Part shown: positions 57,739 to 64,000 of the stretch, piece after piece
How the letters are laid out: each line of letters starts with the position of its first letter
How positions within the stretch are numbered: position 1 is the stretch's first letter
Source of the DNA: Halomonas sp. 1513
Lineage (GTDB): Bacteria > Pseudomonadota > Gammaproteobacteria > Pseudomonadales > Halomonadaceae
Direction: 5' to 3'
DNA: 64,000 nt
Assembly: GCA_001971685.1 (NCBI GenBank)
Contig: CP019326.1
Location: 3,658,001 to 3,722,000 of the forward strand
Notes under the pieces: generated by a model
What the model was told of the DNA's origin: nothing
The model's input: the letters and a program-made list of their open reading frames with translations, nothing else
Databases searched by the model: none
Position numbers and translations under genes: made by a program

Positions 57739-58212
57739 ATGTCCGATACCAACGCCATTGGCCTGCACCCGGCCAGCGCCAGCCAGCTGGCCGACAAGCT
57801 CAACGCGCTGCTGGCCAACTACCAGGTCTTCTATATGAACGTGCGCGGCTACCACTGGAACATCAAGGGGCCGGAGTTCTTCGAGCTGCACGCCAAGTTC
57901 GAGGAGTATTACACCGACCTGCTGACCAAGATCGACGAGGTCGCCGAGCGCATCCTGACCCTCGGCCACCAGCCGATCCACGCCTACAGCGACTACGTGG
58001 CCACCGCCAGTATCCAGGAAGAGAAGAACGTTCATGACGGCGCGACCTGCGTGCGCGGGGTGCTCACCGGCTACCAGACGCTGATCGAGCTGCAGCGCGA
58101 GATCCTCTCGCTGGCCTCGGATGCCGACGACGAGGGCACCGCCGCCCAGGTCGGCGACTATATCCGCGAGCAGGAGAAGAGTGTGTGGATGCTCGGCGCC
58201 TACCTCGGCTGA
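57739..58212 (+). CDS. dps: Dps-family iron-storage/DNA-protection protein
   Basis: The 157-residue protein has the Dps ferroxidase residues His39, His51, Asp66 and Glu70 (YHWNIKGPEFFELHAKFEEY, KIDEVAERI). Dps dodecamers store iron and shield DNA. The N-terminal tail lacks a lysine cluster, so DNA binding may be weak. The 155-bp gap upstream probably holds its promoter and shows a short GGCGCC repeat. Confidence 0.95.
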   Translation: MSDTNAIGLHPASASQLADKLNALLANYQVFYMNVRGYHWNIKGPEFFELHAKFEEYYTDLLTKIDEVAERILTLGHQPIHAYSDYVATASIQEEKNVHDGATCVRGVLTGYQTLIELQREILSLASDADDEGTAAQVGDYIREQEKSVWMLGAYLG

Positions 58213-58239
58213 GAGCCAGCCTTCGGCGCACGAGATTGT

Positions 58240-58265
58240 CAGCGGCCGCCTAGGGGCGGCCGCTG
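58240..58265 (+). terminator. terminator between dps and pepD
   Basis: An 11-bp perfect stem (arms 58240-58250 and 58255-58265), four-base loop, followed by GCGTTTC. It lies between the convergent stops at 58212 and 58271. Confidence 0.8.
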
Positions 58266-58270
58266 GCGTT

Positions 58271-59749
58271 TCAGGCCTGGGGGCTTGCGCCAGGCGTGGC
58301 CAGATCCTCCACCAGCCCGCGCAGCAGCTGCCAGAATTCGTTCACCGAGTCGATCTCGACGCGCTCGTCCGGCGAGTGGGCGCCGCGGATCTGCGGCCCG
58401 AAGGATATCATCTCCAGCTGCGGGTACTTGCCGCCGAGGATGCCGCATTCGAGGCCTGCATGGATCACCTTGACCGCCGGCTCGACGCCTAGCTGGTCGC
58501 GATGCAGCCGCTTGAAGCGCTCCAGGAGCGGGCTGTGCGGCGCAGGCGTCCAGCCGGGGTAGGCGTTCTCGATCCGGGTGCGCGCGCCGATCAGGCCGAA
58601 CAGCGCGCTGAAGCGGTCGGCCATGTCTTGGGTGGCGCTATCGCGCAGCGAGCGCACCAGCGCGCATAGCCGGAAACGCCCGTCGTCGAGCGACACCACG
58701 CCGAGGTTGTTGGAGGTCTCGACCACACCGGGCACCTCAGTGCTCATGCGCTCGACGCCGCAGGGGGCGGCATGCAGGGCGTCGACCAGCAGGTGACTGG
58801 CGGAGGGCGTCAGCGCCGCGCCGGCCACCTCATCGCTCGCCGACAGGCTCAGCGTCAGCCCCTCGTCGACCCCGGCAAGCTCGCTACGCAGCTCCTCGCC
58901 CAGCGCGGCGAGCCGCGCCTCGGCCGCGGCCAGCTCATCCTCGGCCAGGGCCAGGGTGGCGAAGGCTTCCCGCGGCAGGGCATTGCGCAGGGTGCCGCCC
59001 TGGTAGTCGATCAACCGCGCGCCGCTGGGCGCCAGCGCCCGCAGCGCACGCATCATCAGCCGATTGGCGTTGCCGAGGCCCTTGGCGATATCGATCCCCG
59101 AATGGCCACCGCGCAGGCCGGTCAATGCCAACCGGTAGGGCCGCTCGCCTTCGCTCAGCGCGCTGGTCGGCAGCTGCGCCTCGACCACCACGTCAGCCCC
59201 GCCGGCGCAGCCGATATACACCTCACCGCGATCCTCGGAGTCGAGGTTGAGCAGCAGCTGCCCCTCCAGCCAGCCCTCGGCGAGCTGCAGTGCACCGCCC
59301 ATCGAGGTCTCCTCCTCGAGGGTGAACAGCGCCTCCAGCGGACCATGCACCAGCGAGTCGTCTTCGAGAATCGCCAGCGCCGCCGCCACCCCCAGGCCGT
59401 TGTCGGCGCCCAGCGTGGTGCCGCGGGCGCGCAGCCAGCCGTCCTCGACGTAGGTGTCGATGGGGTCGCGGGTAAAGTCATGGGCATGCTCGGCATTGGC
59501 CTGGGCGACCATGTCGAGATGGCCCTGCAGGATCACCCCGGGGGCTGACTCATGGCCCGGCGAGGCGGCTTTCTTGAGACGCAGGTTGCCGTAGGCGTCG
59601 CGGTCGTGAGCCAGGCCCCGGGCATCGGCCCAGGCTTCTAGGGTGGCTATCAGCGCCGCCTCTTGCCCCGACGGCCGCGGGGTATTGCACAGCGTGCGAA
59701 AGTGCTGCCACAGCGCCTGCGGCGCCAACTGGTCGAGATGTGCGTTCAT
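58271..59749 (-). CDS. pepD: cytosolic nonspecific (aminoacyl-histidine) dipeptidase
   Basis: The 492-residue M20-family zinc dipeptidase (PepD) has VILQGHLDMVAQ, TTLGADNGLGVAAALAIL, FTLEEETSMGGA and HAGLECGILGGKYP. It splits dipeptides such as those with N-terminal beta-Ala or His-containing ones. The start at 59749 gives the normal length. The 134-bp gap to tmcA shows nothing. Confidence 0.95.
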   Translation of the reverse strand: MNAHLDQLAPQALWQHFRTLCNTPRPSGQEAALIATLEAWADARGLAHDRDAYGNLRLKKAASPGHESAPGVILQGHLDMVAQANAEHAHDFTRDPIDTYVEDGWLRARGTTLGADNGLGVAAALAILEDDSLVHGPLEALFTLEEETSMGGALQLAEGWLEGQLLLNLDSEDRGEVYIGCAGGADVVVEAQLPTSALSEGERPYRLALTGLRGGHSGIDIAKGLGNANRLMMRALRALAPSGARLIDYQGGTLRNALPREAFATLALAEDELAAAEARLAALGEELRSELAGVDEGLTLSLSASDEVAGAALTPSASHLLVDALHAAPCGVERMSTEVPGVVETSNNLGVVSLDDGRFRLCALVRSLRDSATQDMADRFSALFGLIGARTRIENAYPGWTPAPHSPLLERFKRLHRDQLGVEPAVKVIHAGLECGILGGKYPQLEMISFGPQIRGAHSPDERVEIDSVNEFWQLLRGLVEDLATPGASPQA

Positions 59750-59883
59750 GATCGGCCTGCATGAGAGATAACTTGATTACTTTACTGACCGCTCGCCGCC
59801 AGGGAAAGCGTCCCCTCATCCCGGCCAGGGCTGTCGCAGATATCAGCAGCGCTCGGGACTAATACGCCGGTGGCCATGGCCCT

Positions 59884-62043
59884 TTATCGCGCCCAGTCGC
59901 GCCAGCGGGTCAGCGCCTCGCGCAGCCGTGCCTGCACCTCGCGCCGCCCGCTGAGTCCCAGCCGCTCGGCCAGCCAGGCGCTATCGCGGGCCTGGAACAG
60001 CCAGGCCACCAGCAGCCAGGCGTCGCCATCGCGGGCCGCGCCGGCGGCCAGGCCGCGCCGTACCAGCTGCTGCAGCGCCGGGCGCACCAGCGCCGGCTCG
60101 CGCCCTCCCAGGGTCACATCGTCGAGGTCGCGGCGCTGTTCGGTATCCAGCGGCGGCGCCTGGCCTTCGGCGAGCAGCGTCGCGGCCACCGCCGGTTCCA
60201 GGCCCTTCAGCTCGTAGGCCAACAGGGTCGGCAGCAGGCGCTGGAAGCGCTCGGCAAGGCCGGCGCATAGCGCCCGCCCCGCGTCGCTGGTGGGCATGGC
60301 CACCATCAGCGCATGCTCGCCGGTGGCGGTCTCGCGGCTCAGGCCCAGGCGGACGGCGCGAAAGCCGGCGGCATGCCAGAAGGCCATCAGCTCGGGGTCG
60401 GCGCCGAAACTGGCACCCAGCAGGTCGATGCCATCGCGCCGGGCGCGCTCGACCTCGGCGTCCAGCAGTTGCCGGCCGATGCCCTGGCGGCGGGCATCGG
60501 CGTGCACCGCAATGCGCATGATGCGGCGTACCCGCGAGGTCAGCGCCCGACGGCTGCCGGCGTGGGCGGCCAGCGACTGGGCCAGCAGATGGCCGCGCGG
60601 GCGGCGCTCGCCGCGGGCCACTCGCTCGGCCAGCTCGGCCGAGAAACCGCCCTCCTCACCGCACAGCGACACGGCGAGGGGCGTGCCCGCCTGCTCGAGG
60701 GTGGTGATCGAGACCCCGGGGCCGTCCAGCAGGCGGCGCAGGTCGCTGGGCCGGGTGCGGTAGTGGGCCTGCACCAGCAGGCCGAACAGCCCAGCGAGGC
60801 GCACCTCGTCGACCGCCAGCGATGCACGCTTCCAGCGGTGCTGGGCAATGGCCGTATCGCGTTGCGCTGGCAGCGCCGGCGGTTCGGCATCCAGCATCAG
60901 CAGCCGGTGGGTCAGCGCCTCGAGGGGGTCGCCTGCGGCCCAGCGCACCGGCGTGGTCAGCGTGCAGGCTCGCCAGTCAGGGGCGTGGCGCTGCAGGTGG
61001 GGCATGAAGCGCAGCGCAAAGCCGCGCCCCGAGCCCTCATAGCCGTGCACGGTAGTGGCGAAGGCGATGCGCGGAAAGCGCGCCAGCCAGTCGGCCAGCA
61101 GCGCCGCAGGGATCGCCGCGGCCTCGTCCACCAGCAGCAGGCTACCGGGGCCGGCCGCCGCACCGTGGGTCTCGGCCAAGGCATCCGGGGCCACGAAACG
61201 CACCCGCTGAACCTGGGCATCGCGGGTCAGGCTGACCTGATAACCCTGGCGACGCGCGTCGGGACAGTGGCGCTGGAGGTGCATGAACAGCGTTTCCACC
61301 GCCGCCGGGCGCGGCGCAGTGACCAGAATCTCTTGCTCGCCCTTGGCCAGCCAGCGCGCGCAGGCGATGCCCAGCGCTGCACTCTTGCCGCGGCCGCGGT
61401 CGGCGCTGATCACCAGCGGACGGCGCCGGCGCAGGCGCAGCAGTCGCGTCACTGCCCGGGCCTGATCCGCGGTGGCGCAGGCGGGATCCTCGCCGGTGCC
61501 GCCGGCATCTTCGTCGGACGCCGGCAGGGCAGGCAGCGCCAGCGTGTCGCTGGCCGTCCAGCGGGCGATATGCGGGGCGGCCTCGAGCTGTCGCGCCAGG
61601 CGCTGCAGATAGCGCGAGGTCAGATGTGCCGGCCGGTACGGATGATCGGCCAGCCGCCGGTAGTCGGCATCCGGCCGCGCACCCCAGTCGGGCGGGGTGA
61701 GCAGCACCAGCAGCCCGCCGGCCACCAGGGTGCCGCTGAGGGCGCCGAAGGCGTCGGGATCGAAGCCGGCCCCTTCGCTGACGGCGTCGAACACCACCAG
61801 CGCCTGCTCGCCGCCGAGCCGAGTGCGCGCCTTGTCCGCCGGCAGCCAGGCGGCGTCGGCGACGCCTGGCGGGGCCTCAGGGGCGATCCACAGCCCCCGC
61901 GCGGGGGTGCGCTGCCAGATCGCCAGCGCCCGGGCCAGGCACTGCTCGGGGCTGGCGGATATCCACACCAGGCCGCGCCAGCGCCGCGCGGCGAGTCGAT
62001 CGCACCACGCCTGCAGCGCTGGCAGATTGCGGGCCTCCATCAT
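59884..62043 (-). CDS. tmcA: tRNA(Met) cytidine acetyltransferase TmcA
   Basis: The 719-residue enzyme makes N4-acetylcytidine at the wobble base of elongator tRNA-Met. The ATPase part has ISADRGRGKSAALGIACARW (Walker A) and LLVDEAAAIPAALLADWLAR; the GNAT part has IAVHADARRQGIGRQLLDAE. The ATG at 62043 is chosen for AGGAG 6 bp upstream and family length. Longer in-frame starts, up to 62214, run into the Fur-box region. Confidence 0.93.
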   Translation of the reverse strand: MMEARNLPALQAWCDRLAARRWRGLVWISASPEQCLARALAIWQRTPARGLWIAPEAPPGVADAAWLPADKARTRLGGEQALVVFDAVSEGAGFDPDAFGALSGTLVAGGLLVLLTPPDWGARPDADYRRLADHPYRPAHLTSRYLQRLARQLEAAPHIARWTASDTLALPALPASDEDAGGTGEDPACATADQARAVTRLLRLRRRRPLVISADRGRGKSAALGIACARWLAKGEQEILVTAPRPAAVETLFMHLQRHCPDARRQGYQVSLTRDAQVQRVRFVAPDALAETHGAAAGPGSLLLVDEAAAIPAALLADWLARFPRIAFATTVHGYEGSGRGFALRFMPHLQRHAPDWRACTLTTPVRWAAGDPLEALTHRLLMLDAEPPALPAQRDTAIAQHRWKRASLAVDEVRLAGLFGLLVQAHYRTRPSDLRRLLDGPGVSITTLEQAGTPLAVSLCGEEGGFSAELAERVARGERRPRGHLLAQSLAAHAGSRRALTSRVRRIMRIAVHADARRQGIGRQLLDAEVERARRDGIDLLGASFGADPELMAFWHAAGFRAVRLGLSRETATGEHALMVAMPTSDAGRALCAGLAERFQRLLPTLLAYELKGLEPAVAATLLAEGQAPPLDTEQRRDLDDVTLGGREPALVRPALQQLVRRGLAAGAARDGDAWLLVAWLFQARDSAWLAERLGLSGRREVQARLREALTRWRDWAR

Positions 62044-62135
62044 GCTCGGCTCCTGTCTCATCGAGGGCACAGTGTAGAGAATCCTGTGCCGGGCGCACCA
62101 GGCATCGGCGCGCCGCATCGGCACTAAAGCAATTT

Positions 62136-62154
62136 GCGTATCATTATCATTTGC
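62136..62154 (+). promoter_or_regulatory. Fur-type box upstream of the iron ABC importer
   Basis: The 19 bases centred on TATCATTATCAT are close to the Fur consensus (repeats of ATAATGAT on the minus strand) and form a dyad with flanking TGC/GCA. It ends 71 bp before the binding-protein ATG, a normal place for iron-dependent repression. It is also 93 bp upstream of divergent tmcA. Confidence 0.8.
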
Positions 62155-62225
62155 AATCAGATTATTTCTTGCTATCGTACCTACAGGCGCCAACCACCCC
62201 ATGCAACACGACAACGGATATCGTC

Positions 62226-63221
62226 ATGCAAAAGAACGTCATCGCTTCTGCCACGCTGCTCTCCACGCTGCTGGCAGCCCCCATCGCCGCCGCCGACCTG
62301 ACCCTCTATTCGGGGCGCGGCGAGTCGATGGTGGAGCCGATCATCCAGCAGTTCGAGCGCAACACCGGCATCAACGTCAACGTGCGCTACGGCGATACCG
62401 CCCAGCTGGCGGTACTGCTGCAGGAAGAGGGCCAGCGTTCGCCCGCCGATCTCTACTGGGGCCAGGACGCCGGTGCCATGGGCGCCATCAGCCAGGCCGG
62501 CCTGCTCGCCGAGCTGCCCGATGACATCTACGAGGGCCTGCCCGGCATCTATACCAGCGAGACCGGCAACTGGGTCGCCGCCAGCGGCCGCGCCCGGGTG
62601 TTCGCCTATTCGCCGGAGCGGGTCAGTGAAGACGAATATCCCGAGAGCATCTTCGATCTTACCGACGAGCGCTACGAAGGCCGCGTCGGCTGGGCGCCCA
62701 CCAACGGCTCCTTCCAGTCGTTCATCACCGCGATGCGCGTCGAGTATGGCGACGAGCGGACCCAGGAGTGGCTCGAGGGCATGCGCGACAACGGCGCGGT
62801 GACCTTCCGCAATAACACCACCCAGGTGCAGGGCGTCGCCGACGGGGAAATCGACTTCGGGCTCGTAAACAATTATTATTTGCCGCGGTTCCTGGCTGCC
62901 GATAGCGACTACCCGGTGGCGCAAGCCTTCTTCGCCGAAGGTGACATCGGCAACCTGGTCAACGTCGCCGGCATCGCGGTGCTGGAGAGCAGTGACAACA
63001 AGGACGCGGCACTCGAATTCATACGCTTCCTGCTGTCGCCGGCCGCTCAGCAGTACTTCACCGGCAGCGTCTATGAGTACCCGGTGACCCGCGACGTGAT
63101 CCAGAACCCGGAACTCGAGGACTTCGACCGCTTGCTGGAGGTCAGCCCGCAGATCGACCTGGATGACCTGGAAGATCTCGAGGGCACGCTGAACCTGCTG
63201 CGCGATGCCGGGCTGCTGTAA
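62226..63221 (+). CDS. ferric-iron ABC transporter substrate-binding protein (FbpA/FutA-type)
   Basis: The 331-residue periplasmic protein has a signal peptide (ASATLLSTLLAAPIAAA). ADLTLYSGRGESMVEPIIQQ and GVADGEIDFGLVNNYYLPRF, with the double Tyr used for iron binding, are typical of the FbpA family. It delivers Fe3+ to the permease encoded next. A longer in-frame start adds sequence that overlaps the Fur region and is rejected. Confidence 0.92.
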   Translation: MQKNVIASATLLSTLLAAPIAAADLTLYSGRGESMVEPIIQQFERNTGINVNVRYGDTAQLAVLLQEEGQRSPADLYWGQDAGAMGAISQAGLLAELPDDIYEGLPGIYTSETGNWVAASGRARVFAYSPERVSEDEYPESIFDLTDERYEGRVGWAPTNGSFQSFITAMRVEYGDERTQEWLEGMRDNGAVTFRNNTTQVQGVADGEIDFGLVNNYYLPRFLAADSDYPVAQAFFAEGDIGNLVNVAGIAVLESSDNKDAALEFIRFLLSPAAQQYFTGSVYEYPVTRDVIQNPELEDFDRLLEVSPQIDLDDLEDLEGTLNLLRDAGLL

Positions 63222-63244
63222 GCCCCGCCAGCGCCAGCGCGAGT

Positions 63245-63278
63245 CGAGACCAGGGCGGCACAGGCCGCCCTGGTCTCG
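63245..63278 (+). terminator. hairpin between the iron-binding protein and permease genes
   Basis: A perfect 15-bp stem (arms 63245-63259 and 63264-63278) with a 4-base loop and no T-run. It probably slows transcription or protects the 3' end, so that more binding protein than permease is made. Confidence 0.65.
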
Positions 63279-63326
63279 TGCGCTTGACTGCCATGGCCTG
63301 AATCGACACCGACACAGCGAGAGACG

Positions 63327-64000
63327 ATGAGCAACAGCGCCGAGCTTGCCAGCCCTGCCGCACGCCGCACGCCGCCGAAAGGCAGGACGCGGCGCGTGCC
63401 GCTGCATATCCTGCTGCCTTCGCTGGTGGCGGCGGCGGCGATGCTGGTACCGCTGTTCTACCTCGGCCTGCGCGCCTTCGAGGCCGACCCGCAAACCCTC
63501 GCCAACCTGGTGCTGCGCCGGCGCAACCTCGACCTGCTGCTCAACACTCTCTCGTTGGCGCTGGGCGTGGTGGCCATGACCACCCTGATGGCGCTGCCGC
63601 TGGCCTGGCTGGTGGTACGCACCAACATCCGCTTCAAGCGCCTGCTGACCATTCTCGGGGTGATCCCGCTGGCGGTGCCTGGCTATGTGATGGCCTATGC
63701 GCTGATCGGCCTGGGCGGCAACTACGGCGTACTGGCCCAGCTCACCGGCGTGCAGCTGCCGCGCATCGAGGGCTACTTCGGCGCCATGCTGGCGCTGTCG
63801 CTGTATACCTTCCCCTATCTGTTTCTCAACCTGCGCGCGACCCTGGCCGGCCTCGACGGCAACCTCGAAGAGAGCGCCAGGAGCCTCGGTTACGGCAACC
63901 GCGAGGTGTTTCTCAAGATCATCCTGCCCCACCTGGCCCCCTCGCTGATGGCCGGCTGGCTGGTCATCACCCTCTACGTGCTGGGCGACTTCGGCGCCGT
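63327..64000 (+). CDS. ferric-iron ABC transporter permease (FbpB-type), partial
   Basis: The frame starts MSNSAELASPAARRTPPK at 63327 and is open to the window edge. Membrane segments are visible (LHILLPSLVAAAAMLVPLFY; LLLNTLSLALGVVAMTTLMA), and the EAA-type loop EESARSLGYGNREVFLKIIL is present. Family members have two permease repeats of about 530 residues, so over half is outside the window. Confidence 0.9.
   Translation, partial: MSNSAELASPAARRTPPKGRTRRVPLHILLPSLVAAAAMLVPLFYLGLRAFEADPQTLANLVLRRRNLDLLLNTLSLALGVVAMTTLMALPLAWLVVRTNIRFKRLLTILGVIPLAVPGYVMAYALIGLGGNYGVLAQLTGVQLPRIEGYFGAMLALSLYTFPYLFLNLRATLAGLDGNLEESARSLGYGNREVFLKIILPHLAPSLMAGWLVITLYVLGDFGA

Noticed and set aside
60313..62127. 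604-codon plus-strand open frame over tmcA
   Set aside because: Antisense to tmcA; no features of a real protein.
62181..63932. 583-codon minus-strand open frame across the iron importer
   Set aside because: Spans two real plus-strand genes and their gap; repetitive Gln/His composition.

Overview
The window is a high-GC gammaproteobacterial chromosome segment. Gene content and codon style fit a Halomonas-like organism (inference; no rRNA or other marker gene is present to prove it). Genes are dense, with many ATGA-type overlaps. No tRNA or rRNA gene, insertion sequence, CRISPR array or prophage was seen.

Region 1 (1-13.6 kb) is an alcohol-oxidation block. On the minus strand lie a lanthanide-type PQQ alcohol dehydrogenase (XoxF-like, Asp-Tyr-Asp signature), a c-type cytochrome, a MoxJ/XoxJ-like binding protein, an unknown exported protein, and an ABC-type binding protein of the PQQ-dehydrogenase class that runs off the left edge. 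Divergent from them is a complete pqqA-B-C-D-E-F set. It is followed by the glutathione-dependent formaldehyde pair frmA and gfa. The dehydrogenase needs PQQ, and FrmA and Gfa remove the formaldehyde it would make from methanol.

Region 2 (13.6-19.1 kb) looks like one regulon. It holds a DUF3311 protein, a sodium:solute symporter and an M20 amidohydrolase; a D-amino-acid dehydrogenase-like gene behind a tandem glycine riboswitch; and a LysR regulator. Two copies of a 48-bp AT-rich element (36 of 48 positions identical) lie in front of the two transcription units.

Region 3 (19.1-30.3 kb) is eroded. An uncharacterised P-loop protein, an enoyl-CoA hydratase, a short-chain dehydrogenase, a diaminopropionate ammonia-lyase-like enzyme, a MASE1-PAS-GGDEF protein and a phasin look intact. 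Between them are broken pieces: benE, a CatM/BenM-like LysR, a PobR-like AraC regulator with a possible PobA stub, a PcaF-type thiolase stub, and an epimerase/LysR chimera. Several of these belong to aromatic-acid (beta-ketoadipate) metabolism, so this is probably the relic of a lost catabolic island.

Region 4 (30.3-45 kb) is mostly core. It has a DMT transporter, a napEFDABC periplasmic nitrate reductase operon with an FNR-type box, aroQ, glnE, dgkA, dacB, a small multidrug resistance protein, a TrmB-like methyltransferase and a FabY-type ketoacyl synthase.

Region 5 (45-64 kb) has coaD, a YfhL-type ferredoxin, a MATE exporter, an AtoE-type transporter, an acyl-CoA thioesterase, a voltage-sensor-like membrane protein, a MocR regulator divergent from a LysE exporter, small lipoproteins (I78 inhibitor and two entericidins), a HIT protein, a NicO/DUF1007 metal pair, two paralogous lipoproteins, glycerate kinase, dps, pepD and tmcA. 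It ends with a ferric-iron ABC importer behind a Fur-type box, cut by the right edge.
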